From Chondrus crispus (lineage: Eukaryota; Rhodophyta; Florideophyceae; Gigartinales; Gigartinaceae), in assembly GCF_000350225.1 (NCBI RefSeq), contig NW_005178942.1:437272-501271 (forward strand): a stretch of 64,000 nucleotides of DNA. Direction: 5' to 3'. Position numbers and translations under genes: made by a program. Numbering within the stretch: the first letter of the stretch is position 1; every line of letters starts with the position of its first letter. The notes under the pieces are model-generated. The model was not told the DNA's origin, made no database searches, and saw only the letters and a list, made by a program, of their open reading frames with translations. Positions 49,277 through 60,214 of this stretch are shown here, one piece after another.

Positions 49277-50017
49277 GATTCTCGGTTGGAATTACATGTT
49301 CTACTGGAGCACGATGTTCTTGTGGGTGAGGGTTTACTACAAAATGGCGGACAGAGGAGAGGCTTTCAGCCAGCGCAACGCAAACGTATGCACCGCACAA
49401 TTAACCTTGCTGTAGTATCTCTAAATTTCTTTCTAGCGTACACCCAAGGCAAAGACGTGACTGATTTCCTTTGCAGTCATTCAGGCTCTCTACGGACAGT
49501 TTTCCGAACTGCATTGCTATTTCGTTTGTTTGTCAACGATGTTATCAACGGCAGGAGTCATTTGGCTTTGCCGTCTACCATGCGTACCATGGAGGATGAT
49601 GAAGGGGTACAGGAACAAAATATCAGTGGCGGCGGTACATTGTTGTTTCCGGGCGAAGCAGAGGAAGATGAAGCAGACCAGCCACAGCATAGTAACCATG
49701 ATGAATACGAGGAAAGCGAAGAAAACGGTAGCAACATGGCTCGTGTGCGGATTTTAAACTTCCTGCCAGGTCTTTCGAAACAGGAAGATGTATTGGATGC
49801 ACAAATCCTAAGGATATCTCCGGCAGCATTCGACAAACTGTGCACAATTTTTCCAACAAGTACCTCAGAACGAGATAATGCGATAGAGGCCGGTAAAAGT
49901 GTCGAAAATATGCAACAGGCTCAGGATCAATTGTGGGAAGATGACTCCAATGATGATGATGAGTTTAATTTCGAGCACCTTCTTCAGGGTAGCAGCAGAA
50001 ACAGGAATGAGGGGTGA
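49277..50017 (+). CDS. Companion ORF 3, acidic protein
   Basis: Follows ORF 2 on the same strand. Positions 49241-49500 give a moderately hydrophobic helical part; from 49580 on the protein is strongly acidic (EEDEADQPQHSNHDEYEESE), then has ARVRILNFLPGLSKQEDVLD and AQILRISPAAFDKLCTIFPT, and ends with DDSNDDDEFNFEHLL. The leucine- and acid-rich patches resemble transcription-activation or nucleosome-binding segments in style only. The true start is unclear; an ATG at 49577 would give the acidic part alone. Unknown family. Confidence 0.4.
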   Translation, partial: DSRLELHVLLEHDVLVGEGLLQNGGQRRGFQPAQRKRMHRTINLAVVSLNFFLAYTQGKDVTDFLCSHSGSLRTVFRTALLFRLFVNDVINGRSHLALPSTMRTMEDDEGVQEQNISGGGTLLFPGEAEEDEADQPQHSNHDEYEESEENGSNMARVRILNFLPGLSKQEDVLDAQILRISPAAFDKLCTIFPTSTSERDNAIEAGKSVENMQQAQDQLWEDDSNDDDEFNFEHLLQGSSRNRNEG

Positions 50018-50497
50018 TTTGCCTCATGTTACAGTATATCCATGACTACTTATTTCACGCGATACTTGACGTTTTGAGTCGTGGGAGAGTGTACTCTTGC
50101 AAAGGCTTACCCTGTCCGAGAAGAACTCACAATGTGGGATCATAATGCTCAAATGTGAGTTCTAGGAATTAATCTGATAGAGAAGTTTGGAGGTGGCAAT
50201 GAGTTCTTCCAATGAATAATAAAGGTATCAATTTTCACGGATATCAGATACAAAACTGAATACATCAAACCTTTCCCCGACATGTCTGAGGTTTCAGAGG
50301 TAGAGTAGGCAGATACAGGGTAGATATTATGTTAGGAAAGGGAGAGAGAGAAGTTACTGTGAGTTGGGGGTGAGTGAGGTGGATGTGATCTGGGCGAATT
50401 TGATCACGATTGAGAGGGCCGAACATTTTAGTGATGGCAGGGTACATGTGGGACGGGGTGGTTATATAGAGTTGGTGACAGTAACTGTAGCGGTACC
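50018..50497. other. No gene; upstream of the exportin-like gene
   Basis: Mostly AT-rich spacer. A GT-rich/AC-rich patch at 50.3-50.45 kb gives a chance frame on minus. Confidence 0.5.
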
Positions 50498-53107
50498 GTG
50501 GAGGATGGAAGACTTCACCTGATCATTGGGGAGGTCGCGCTGGGGCAAGGGGAGGACGTTTCTTTGTATCGGAGGAAGCTCACGGCGTACGGAGAAGCTG
50601 TGGCCCGCCGTGTTATTGCAATGAGGACGAATTTTGATGTCGTCAAGAGGCTACTTAATGGCTTGATGGGCGTGTCTTTGCGATGGGCAAAGGACTTTCC
50701 GTGCGACTTTGTCTGTGCGATGAATGCGTGGCTTGGTATTTTTGACGCGATTCAGGATGCTGAGGTTCATTCGAACGACCTTTTGAATTCAGTCTACACG
50801 AGTGTGGCTGATTTGTGCGCAAAGCGATGCATGTTTTCTACGAATGGGCCAGTTCTGCAGGCTTTGGACGGAGCTGAAGAAGAGTTTACGTGGCCGCAAC
50901 AGGCCAGACCCCGTGACATGCAGACGCTGCGGAATATATATCGATGGGATGAGGAGGCTTCTGTCATGGCGGATGTCGCGAGAGATCCTACGACGATGTC
51001 TGCGGTGCTTCTGGCTTCCTCAAAACGCGCTAACGCAGAACCTGACGAAGACGACGAGGAAGATCTCGAAATGCCCTGCAGCAGAGCAGAGTACACGAGA
51101 AAGTGTATCGAGACATTGGTTACATGTGCTAACATGCACCCGGAGAAGGTCGGTAGTCAGGTTTATGAGATGGTTTGCAACGCCCGTCAAACGTTGGGTC
51201 ACAAGTTTGTCCAAAGCAAGATATACACCCCCTTTGAAGTACAAGATCTTTGCACAGTCACAAACATCGCGTACAGTATAATCCCATTGTTCCCCAATAA
51301 CTCACAGCAACTGCAACCGCTTCTCCAAATGGTCCCTGAATTGCTGAAAGCTTCTGTAGAGAAGCGAGAAGCCAAACTCAGATCACTGTTGCTTCAAACC
51401 ACTGCATCTCTAACGAAAACGCTAACTATAGCCCCACCTGCAGTTGTTCAACAAAGTGGTGCCTTTCTGATTCCACTTGCAAAAGGAATTCTTTCGTCCA
51501 CTGAGTGCCCAGACATGCTCATCTGTTCAGCACTACTTCTAACTGTTTCACTTGACTGCCACGCTCGCAAAATTTTGTATCACAGCAGCCCCCTTATCGA
51601 CGTCGGCATGATTGCCACCACTTCATCCTACACCGTTGCGGCACTAGGCTCAGCAGTAATGGATCGATGAGCACTTGTTCCCGGACGTGACCCGAACACA
51701 AATCTTCCGCTGAAATGGAGTCCACAGGAATGGAGTGTCCGTGAATCCGGCTTGCAGCGACTTTGCGTAACAGTCTTTCGAGACTTTGAGAAGGCATCGT
51801 CGGCGCTAAGTGCATCGAACCTACACCAATGGGAAATTATGCTTGCCATCGCTCGGGGAGGGGGATTATTCAAGACGATGGCCTTGAGTATGGATGGTGT
51901 TTATGGAAATGCGAAACATGCATTTTGGAGATCTGTTGGGAAAGACACAACGCGGTACTGTGTGAGCGCGCTGGTTGGCCTGAAGACCCAAATCTCGAAC
52001 GCTCAGAGCGGACTTGACGATGACACCCGAAGTCTAGCTTGTGGTGTTATGGGTGGGATGTTGGGAGCAATTGAAAGTATTCTTGCAGCGTGTTCCCGTC
52101 AAATGGCGACAGATGCGCCTGACCTCGCTGCCAATACGATCGGAGAAATTGTTGAATTTGCATCAGCGCAGAGGTCTACCCGACTTGCACACGCAGCGCT
52201 GCGACTCATACGTGAACAACTTTCTATCGGGTCTGGTCTCTCTCCGGAATCAGGGATCCAATTAGCAAAAAGAACTTTGGAACAAGGAGGAGAGCAGAAC
52301 GTTTGTGTAGCAGCGGTTGAAGTCCTGGTTGAGGCCCTAAAGCAGCATTGGAACGATTTCTGGCCCTCGGATGCTGTCCACAAACAGTCATCCTCACCCG
52401 CCAGCATAACAGCCAATCAACCTTTACAGCGGTTGTACATATTTGCTCTGCAAGGAGTAATGAAGGGACTTGAAAGCGTAGACCTCACCATTTGTCGGAC
52501 TGCGTTGCTCGGGCTGCAAAGTTTAGACAGCTCAAGAAAGTTGTATTCACGGAGTGCAGCATTTCGCGAAAACGGGGCAGCCAAAGCGGTAGTAACGGAA
52601 TGTATGCAAGTCATGGGAGCTGGAGGTGACGCGCGAAGAGAGAATCTGACAGAGGAAGCTGTTGAAGTAATATGGGGAGTGGTGAAATTTGATATGGAAG
52701 GATTCTTTTCGCACATGCTTCCTGCCCCTTCCTTACCGGTCGTTATGCGCTGTGTGCGAGGGGACGTAGGAGATGCGTAGATTGAGGTTCCGGCGAGTGG
52801 AGCTGCGCTCAGTGGAGCTGTGCTCGCCATAGCACGCGCAAAGAAATTTGCCGAAGGGCGGATAAGCGAGAGCAACCCGATCCGAGAGCAGTGTCTTTGC
52901 ACGGACGCCAGATGCTCCGAATCCACAGCCGGGCTGGAAGTCACAATTTCTGTAATACAGTATGCTGCGTACACCAATGCCCTCAGTCGCACCGACGGAC
53001 GGGTGCTGAACATTGGCAGAAAATATCGACATTGGGCAGGCAATGCAGCAATCCCCCTCAGCGCCCCGCTCGCCCAGTGTCAATCCACCGCCACACGTGA
53101 AAATTAA
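50498..53107 (+). pseudogene. Exportin/karyopherin-beta-like gene, N-terminally truncated
   Basis: A single plus-strand frame runs from 50498 to 53107 with only two in-frame stops, TGA at 51668-51670 and TAG at 52778-52780. The product is a chain of amphipathic helix pairs of HEAT type (for example VVKRLLNGLMGVSLRWAKDF, FVCAMNAWLGIFDAIQDAE, YEMVCNARQTLG), with an acidic EDDEEDLEMP insert, consistent with the middle and C-terminal part of an exportin; exportin-6 is my best guess, not proven. Exportins carry cargo out of the nucleus with Ran-GTP. The N-terminal Ran-binding part is missing, since the frame opens without an ATG context. After the TAG the sequence may be unrelated. Low lesion number means a recent copy. 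Confidence 0.5.
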
Positions 53108-53889
53108 CAAGAAAAAAAAGCGCACGAAATGTGCAACTCACGTGCGCAAAGTGCGCACGCAGCCCGTGTACATGTACGACACGAAGGTACTGTAACTTTA
53201 CAGCACATACGTACATCTTGTCGCCCTGCCACCGCCGCCTCTCGCCGCCTCCCGATAATTTAGGCCGAAAAAGGAGGGTGGCTACAGCTCACCGGGGGAC
53301 ATGTGCATTGCTGGACAGGCGAGGCTGGCTTGATTCCCCACACCGACGCCGCTGTCCGGTGTTAAAATTGGACAAATTTAATGAGGGTGGGATTTCACAT
53401 GAGACCGCACGTTGCGCACGGGCGGGCCTGTGCCGCACGCGTAACACGCTCCCACGCACCCGAACTAGCGCCCGAAGTTGATAACATCTACCACGAGGGA
53501 GTCCTGTACAATGTCTACAATGTCCTCACATTTAAGAACAAGCGCTTTTATGACATCGCGTACGAGTCTGCCGAGCGGTAGTACTAGGTCGACTTTTCCG
53601 TCCGCAAGTGACGTTTTGTCAGCGCAAAGAGCGATGCGATTGAGGAAGATCCCCCGTTAAGGAAGCATCGGGTGCTTGCAGCCGGGCACGTTGGTGAAGA
53701 GGGCTGCAATGGGAAGTGGGGCACGTTGCGGAAGAGGGCTGTAGGGCTGTAGTAGGAGGGGCGGGATCTGAAGACTACGGGTCGGTGGCATGGATCTTCA
53801 CTAAGGGGAGCCGTGGGGAATTATGCGTTTGCAGCTCTACGTGTACACGTTTAAGTGTCGGGTATCACGTTCAAGTGTCGGGTGTCGGG
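53108..53889 (+). other. Spacer with one short coding-like patch
   Basis: Around 53450-53580 the plus strand reads EVDNIYHEGVLYNVYNVLTF then KNKRFYDIAYESAER, which is protein-like and could be an exon remnant. Just upstream of the TATA box, 53850-53890, are three copies of AAGTGTCGGGT-like sequence. Confidence 0.3.
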
Positions 53890-53898
53890 TATAAAAGG
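53890..53898 (+). promoter_or_regulatory. TATA box, TATAAAAGG
   Basis: A consensus TATAAAAGG preceded by short direct repeats (CACGTTTAAGTGTCGGGTAT, then CACGTTCAAGTGTCGGGTGT). A start site about 30 bp downstream would fall near 53920 and place the folded segment 53955-54055 within the transcript. Confidence 0.5.
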
Positions 53899-53954
53899 GC
53901 TGGAAATTTACTACTGGCGACTGCCAGTAAGGTCGGTAGTCGCCGCATGCAAAG

Positions 53955-54055
53955 GCGGGGCGACGGAGAAAAGGGCTTCGCAGGGGTGGTGTGCTTCGGT
54001 ACCACTCCCCTGCTGCCCTTTTCTTTTGGTCGCGAGTTCAATTCCTCGCCCCGCA
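53955..54055 (+). ncRNA. Candidate structured RNA with tRNA-like closing stem
   Basis: The 101 nt fold into a branched form by eye. GCGGGGC (53955-53961) pairs with GCCCCGC (54048-54054), followed by A and CCC. Inside, CGAC can pair with GTCG (54029-54032). A long hairpin is made by GAAAAGGGC (53968-53976) with GCCCTTTTC (54015-54023) and GCAGGGGTGGT with ACCACTCCCCTGC around a CTTCGG-containing loop. A T-arm-like hairpin GCGAGTTCAATTCCTCGC precedes the closing stem. There are no D or anticodon arms, so it is not a standard tRNA. The plus strand is assumed because of the TATA box. Confidence 0.4.
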
Positions 54056-54060
54056 CCCCC

Positions 54061-54873
54061 AACCTTGGAAGCCCCTCGTAGCTAGTAAGTTCCGCGGCGC
54101 AGCGCAGGCGCAAGAAGAGTGTAGAGTCGTTTTTTAAAAGGCGGAAGCCAAGGTACATCGAAGACTGTAGGGATAAGCACATACACGACGTGTCCGTTCC
54201 GTGTAATATACGAGGGACTGGAGCTGCTTCGGAAGTTATGACTATTAAAGTGGCGCAGACGCGGAATGTGGAGGAGGCGGCGCTGGGCTTTGATATTATC
54301 GAGTGCGTAGAGTTGAGGGAGCTAGTTTGAGAAGTGGACGGGAAAGAAGAGGTGTTGGAAAAGGTGGTGCGGTGGAAAGGGCGGAAGAATATTGGGATAG
54401 TAATGCCGCCCGAGCAGACGGCGACGATGAAGCGACGCCTGGGCTAGCTAGAGAGAGATGTGGGAGATAGAGAGGGTTTTCATTAAAGGAGGCGGGGAGG
54501 ACTTTGTTGGTTGGTGTGGGCAGTTGGAATGGGGTGAAGAGAGATGGAGGTGGGAATGCGTCATAGAACGGGCGGGAGCATCTCCCAAGGAGACGCGTTT
54601 TCACGCGTGCCGTGCCGCGTGCGCTCTTCTGCGCCAAAAACGGGCCCTGTCCCTCCACACGCGCACGCGCTGGATCCTGCGCGCCGTCTACGGCACTGTA
54701 AATTTACCCCTTTTGCATCCATCCAGTTGCACCCATCCCTCCCCTCTTTTTCTCCTCTACGCGTTACGGACCCCCTTCCTTTGCCTTCCCCCGCCCCCCA
54801 AACCCAGACGCCTACCGAAAACCATACCACCTCCCCTTTGTTTTCTGTCCCCCCTTACCCCCGAACCCTCCCG
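54061..54873. other. No gene; C-rich leader before the next CDS
   Basis: From 54.6 to 54.87 kb the plus strand is very pyrimidine-rich, common for promoter or leader regions in such genomes. Open frames on both strands look compositional. Confidence 0.4.
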
Positions 54874-55320
54874 ATGTCCGCCGCCGCCTCCAAGCGCGGC
54901 CGCCGCCCCGTCTACACCATGCACGACCCCGCCGCAGCCGCCGCCCCTGCCGATCCCACCGCTCCCTCTAACTCCCGCCGCGGCCGGCACATCACGCCGC
55001 AGCCACCCATGCCCGTCGCCCCGTCCGGCGCCCCGGCCGACAGCCCCGCCTACGAAGCGCCCACGGCCACACGCGTCTCGCGCACAGGCATGGTCGGGCG
55101 CATCGCCGCGGCGGCCGTCATCTCGGCATCTCAGCGGCACCTGCCGCGCCCGCCGTCGACGCCCGAGCCGTTGCCACCGCACCAGAGACTGCCCTATAAC
55201 TATGAAGTGTGCGGCACATGCAGCACATCTGAGATCGGATCTTGTCTTGAGCACAACATTTGGCACTTTGAATTCAACGTAATGTATAGAGGCTTTACCC
55301 TTCTAACCAATTTCCATTAA
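54874..55320 (+). CDS. Hypothetical basic, Ala/Pro-rich protein
   Basis: ATG at 54874 (CCCGATGTCC) opens MSAAASKRGRRPVYTMHDPA, then an Ala/Pro-rich low-complexity stretch with NSRRGRHI and TRVSRTGMVGRIAAAAVIS, and near the end YNYEVCGTCSTSEIGSCLEH with three Cys in a possible metal-binding arrangement. 148 residues. The last 25 residues change composition at about 55190, so the gene may be a 5' exon cut off there, with the present end made by neighbouring AT-rich sequence. No family recognised. Confidence 0.35.
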   Translation: MSAAASKRGRRPVYTMHDPAAAAAPADPTAPSNSRRGRHITPQPPMPVAPSGAPADSPAYEAPTATRVSRTGMVGRIAAAAVISASQRHLPRPPSTPEPLPPHQRLPYNYEVCGTCSTSEIGSCLEHNIWHFEFNVMYRGFTLLTNFH

Positions 55321-55385
55321 CTCGAAATTAGTACAGGAGAACACAATATATTAGTCTGTTCTTTTCGGTAGGGGTGGCTGTTCAC

Positions 55386-55467
55386 AGCAGCGTTCTGACG
55401 ACGTTGCGCAGCAACGTTTATACTAATCCAGAGCAGCGTTCTGACCACGTGGCGCAGCAACGTTTAT
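55386..55467. repeat. Two 36-bp palindromic repeats, 46 bp apart
   Basis: AGCAGCGTTCTGAC..GCGCAGCAACGTTTAT occurs at 55386-55421 and 55432-55467, with a few differences. Each contains the inverted pair ACGTTGC GCA GCAACGT. They lie about 180 bp inside the right edge of the 18.7-kb block, where CACTA-group transposons carry subterminal transposase-binding repeats. Confidence 0.7.
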
Positions 55468-55651
55468 GAAGCTCATCAGAAATTATAATGTTAATCAGTG
55501 GTACGCAAAAGTAAAGCACGAAAACAAGGTTGGAAATTGATACGAATGTTATGTTGAATCAGAATATAAATATTTGGGGTCAAAAATAATGTACAAATAC
55601 GATGGTGGGGACCACTGCTTTTCAGTGATCCTGTGTATTCTGACCACGTAG

Positions 55652-58600
55652 TGATTGCAAAGTCCCAGGAAGCTTGTAAGCTGTGTTTGTGTTCGCGGGT
55701 ACTGCACTTCTTCCAACGCGGCGGTTCGCGCGACATCGACTTCTAGCGTACCTGGGCGAACGACGTGGCCCAGGTCCTTGATCTTTTCCACGAAAAATTC
55801 GCACTTGCGAAGCTTGAGCTTGACACCTTCCTTTTCCAATACGGAAAGTATTTCATCCACGTGCACGATGTGCTCCTCCCACGACTTGCTAAAAATTATT
55901 ATGTTATCCAGATACACCAGACAGCATTTCCAACGGAACGGAGAGAGCAGGATATCCATTGCTCTCTGGAACGTCGCTGGCGCGTTGGTTAGCCCGAAGG
56001 GCATTCTTAAGAAGCGATACAGTCCTGAGTGACACGAAAATGCGGTCTTGTCGCGGTCGCACTCAGGGATAGGCATCTGCCAATATCCCGAGATCGCGTC
56101 CAACGCGGAGAAAACCTTGGTGTCACCAAGCGAGTCCAGACACTCATCCATGCGCGGTAAAGGGTACGTGTCCTTCATCGTTACCGCGTTTAACCTGCGG
56201 TAGTCCACGCAAAAGCGCATCGATCCGTCCGGCTTGGGCACTAATAAAACGGGCGACGCCCATTCTGACTGCGCTGGTTCGATGGCTCCTGCTTCTAACA
56301 TCTTCTGTACTTCTACGTCCTCGACCTCCCGAGCCCTTGGACCGGCTCGGTAGGGAGCTTGTGCGATGGGCCTGGTCTCCGGGACCAGCTCGATCCGGTG
56401 GACCGCGGTATTAATTTCACAAAGGGTCCCATCCCACATCTTAGAGTACTTCTTCAACATCCGTTGGAACCGCTCGCGCAGCCGTTCCGGCACGTCGGTC
56501 AGGTCGAGGTCCTCCACGTCCGGCGGTGGGGGCTCAATCCGCTGCTCCAGCTTCGACGATGCCGTCGCAGAGAGCCCACTCGACCGTTCTTCTGGCTGGT
56601 CCTCGCGCGCTTGCTCCGACGGTTCGCAGCTTGTCTCGCCCTTAGGCGTCTTGGTGGAATTAGGAAAATTTTCCTTCTTCCTTTATTGAATTCCGAGAAC
56701 TTCACCAATGGTGGTTTTGCTCTCGAGCGCGGCCCTCGGGTGCGGTAATAATTCTGCCACCACTTGGCCTTTTTGCACCCTGACAGGGTACGTCCTAAAA
56801 TTCGCAACGAGTAAACGAAATGGCCTGTCAGGCTCAACCGGAACGACACCATTCGTGCACGTCAACCCGTGCCTTTCGTACAACGACGAGTACGGCTGAA
56901 CCAAAACCAAGCCCGCCCTCTTCGAGGTGCATTCCACGACGCGTTGCGTCCCTGGCTCGATAGTCGTGGCTCTTGCCACTTTTACCTGAGGGGAAATTCG
57001 CTCCCCCTTTCCATCATTCTCGTCCTTTCCCGGGACGAGATTCTTCTTCCCTTTTCTTGTTGAGAACCGCCTAACTATCGGAACCTCCGAGAAATCCGCC
57101 AACTCAACCGTTTTCTTCCTTGGATAATTTGCTTCCACAAACCGGTCACAGTAGTCCGCGCCTAGAATTAGCGGGACGGCTAGTTTTTCGCATACAATAA
57201 ACTCGGCTGCGGCCACATATTTTCCAAGCCTCACAGGCATCCTAATTGTGCCGAGAGTCCGGAGTGGCCTATTGTTCGCGTCGCCAATGTCTTGGGTCGG
57301 TCCGTAGGACACCAACATTTCCATTCCTGCCGGAAGTTCCGACCTTCGAACCAAATTCGGTCCGGCACCTGTGTCCAACACGGACAACACTCGACTCATC
57401 AATCCGACCGTTGGTCCAATATCCGCGTAAACTTTGTAGTTTTTTCGCGCGAGGACCAAGATCTTGTCAGGACACTCTTGTCTCTTAACCCTGTACCAGG
57501 GCCTACGAAAATTCGTAGATCCATCGGACGATCCTTGTCTCGACTTAGAATTTTCTTGACAACAGTCGGCTCCTTCGGCTTACCCTCTATTTCAACTACC
57601 TCCTCGTCGAGGCCTTCCCTTCTTGCTAGAGACGGGGAACGGGACTGAGTCCCGGACGCAGTACGTTGAACCTGCGCCTCTCGTGACTCCCTCGAGATTC
57701 CCCTCTCTAATTTCCCTGCGGCTCCGGGTTCCCTCTCACGTCCGACGACGCAGGCCCCGCGGCGGGCCCTCTGAAGGGTTGGTTCGGCCTCGGCGTTGAA
57801 GCACTCGGCGTGCTCGCCGTCTGCGAATCGAACCAATTCTTGACCTTCAGATAACTCGTCGATGGTATCCCTAATCTCTCCATCGGAGACAACGCCTCAT
57901 AATTTCCCAAAACTCGGTGCATTTCCCGGAGGGAAAGAATGCACGTTGGCGCAGCGTGCCCCTTTTCGTAACAGTGATAGCACACCAGTCCGTGCTTCTT
58001 GACGGGATATTGCGGCCTAGGTCCTCCACGGGCCGGCGGCGTTCCTTGATGTTCCGGCCTTCCCATCCAGCCTGGCCTTCGAAACGTTGTACCCTTGTCT
58101 CCCATCGGAATGCGCGGCGCCGGCGTGTGGCCGCGCCCCCGGAACATCATCACGGGATCCGTGGGCTCTGAAAACGACTCCGTCGTGTACGTGGGCGTCG
58201 GTAAACTTGACGACCCGCTTGCCCCGTAGTACTCGTGTCCGTAGCCCTCCGATGGCTCAATAAAATTGCCTTCGGCTACCAATGCTCCTTCATAATGATT
58301 TTCGCTACGTTCGTGCACACCGCGTTCATCTGACGCGGAGATTGACTCGGCTAAGTGGACGGCGGCATGACCTTTACGACCGGGATAAGAAGCCCTCGGC
58401 TTCTTCCCCGCCCTGAACGTCGACGGTCTGAATCGTGACCTTCTTGGTCTTCTTGTCCTTGGCGCGGCTCGCCGAGCCATGCGCCTTTGCGTAATTTACC
58501 ATTCTTAAAAATGAGACTTCTCGGTTATGTTGTCGATACTGCGAGACCATGGGCTTATACTGGCATCTAGCAACTCGATGAACATGGTCATCTGCTCCTC

Positions 58601-60214
58601 CATAGAATAAACATTCCCACAGCGATTACTCGCGTCTGTTAGGCGAATGTAAAATTCCATCTCGTCTTCAGACGGTCTTTGCTGAACTTCTCGCAATGCG
58701 AACAGGGCTTGACGGATCGCCTCGTCGGTTGCCAAACTCCTCAACAACCACTGTACGGCCTCTGGTCAAACGGACACCTTTCCGTGATGGGACCCGGCCG
58801 TCTGAGACACCGAAGTGTACTGTCTCAAGGCGATGCCGCTTAGAAATTCGGGCAACAAGCGGATCGCTTGCGCCTCGTTCACTTCTTGAGTATCAAACTC
58901 TTGAACTAACTTTGCCAAAAAATCCAACCCAAGGGCCCCGTCCTCACCTGTGAACGTGTTGTCCTTCTTCACCTTAGGCGGAATATCTCTCCTGATTTTT
59001 CGCACGGTGGTCCGCCGGGAACTTGACAAATATGTCTGCGGGTTCCGCAAGCGTTACGTTCGGTACGAAAGTAATTTGTTGAAGAGGTAGTTGGTCGGAT
59101 TCAGCTCCTCCAACTCCTCCCATCACGGCCCGCGCCGCGTTGCGACATCTTCGGGCTCCGCGTCATTTTCTCTCCGCGAGGCGGACGAAGTGACTCCGCC
59201 TCGTCTGGAGGAAATTTTCTTGCTTGACGAAATTCCGTTTCCTTCTTCTGAACGGCGTTCGGAATCGCCCGAATGGTTCGACGAACCGCCGTTACCATCT
59301 TCGGAGGGACCAAGCGACTCCGACTGTGGGTCGCGGTCCTCCGGATCGTCACTACAGTGGCCCTTGCTTGTACGTCGCTTGTCCTTCTTCGAGGGCTTCG
59401 ACTTGGAGCTCCGCTGACGAGCGGCTTTGTCCTTCTTCGACCGACGGTCGCCCTTTCTACCCGAAGGGAGCGGCTCGTCGTCCGATCCTTGCGGAGCTTG
59501 ATCCGCGGCCTGCTCAAGGTCCTTGAGACGTTGCGCGGCGCGATCGAATCGGTCATCGATGCTTGTTCTAAATTTTCCTAAGGACTCCAAAGCTTGATTC
59601 GCGTCGCGCCTCGCGTCCTTGACCGAAGGCTTCAATGAAGCGAGGACCTCCGGCTCGATGCCGTCGGTCCCGTCGCCATTTTTTTTCAACGAGTCCCACG
59701 CGCGCGGTCCGCTCTTTCAACGCCGTGTGGAACTCGGAATTTTTGCAACTCAAGTTGCTTTTACAATAGGGCTATTTCATCCTCGAGAATTTTCTTATTC
59801 TCTCGGCGAATTTCGCTGCCCATCTTCTCCGACTTCTCGTCGAGGTCATTCTTGTCGGCGGCAATCTCCGTAGGGGATTCTTGATCTCCGGGATCCGTGG
59901 CCGTATTGGCCTGGCTCCGGGTGCGAGGACCCCTCGGGATCCTCGACGCCCGTGCCGATCCGCTCCCGCTCGCCCCGGGACCGACGTCCCCGGGTGCGCT
60001 TGTTGACATCGTTCGGCGTAGCGAACGAACCTTAAAAATGATACGAACAAAAAAATTAAAAAGAGACTCCGTACCCAGACCACTTCCTTGTCGTAGACAG
60101 AACTAATTCTAGGTCGGGAGACCACTTTTGTAGTGCGTCTCCAGACCGAGACTGTCGTCGACACAATTCTAGGTCGGGTTTCCTGTAGACAATTCTAGGT
60201 CGGGAGACCACTTT
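55652..60214 (-). mobile_element. Element A, 5' part: gag, protease, reverse transcriptase
   Basis: Transcript order from the right: gag (60009-57707; MSTSAPGD start, Ser/Lys/Glu-rich linker, helical capsid part, QQRPSEDEMEFYIRLTDA, and a CYHCYEKGHAAPTC zinc knuckle), an aspartic protease with long spacer (57459-56683; VLDTGAGPNLV) and reverse transcriptase (56517-55652; FCVDYRRLNAVTMKDTYPLP, FGLTNAPATFQ). It stops abruptly at 55652, opposite the abrupt start at 36968. A chromovirus of the Ty3/Gypsy group. Broken, few breaks in this part; young by its LTRs. Confidence 0.85.
60100..60214 (-). repeat. Primer binding site with extra copies
   Basis: On minus, four bases after the 5' LTR, TGGTCTCCCGACCTAGAATT matches the complement of a tRNA 3' end (a T-arm ending CTAGG, acceptor strand, then CCA). 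On plus, AATTCTAGGTCGGGAGACCA also occurs again at about 60105-60124, there followed by CTTTTGTAGTGC as at the true LTR edge, and the core AATTCTAGGTCGGG appears once more near 60163. Confidence 0.65.

Noticed and set aside
51668-51670. TGA in the exportin-like frame as selenocysteine
   Set aside because: No selenoprotein of this family is known, no SECIS-like hairpin was seen, the gene is truncated and a TAG follows in the same frame.
53955-54055. tRNA gene (including tRNA-Sec or a permuted tRNA)
   Set aside because: The T-arm-like hairpin and 7-bp closing stem are suggestive, but no D arm, A box or anticodon arm can be placed, and the T-loop would have eight bases.
54757-55266. Gly/Arg-rich minus-strand frame
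   Set aside because: Shadow of the Pro/Ala-rich CDS on plus.
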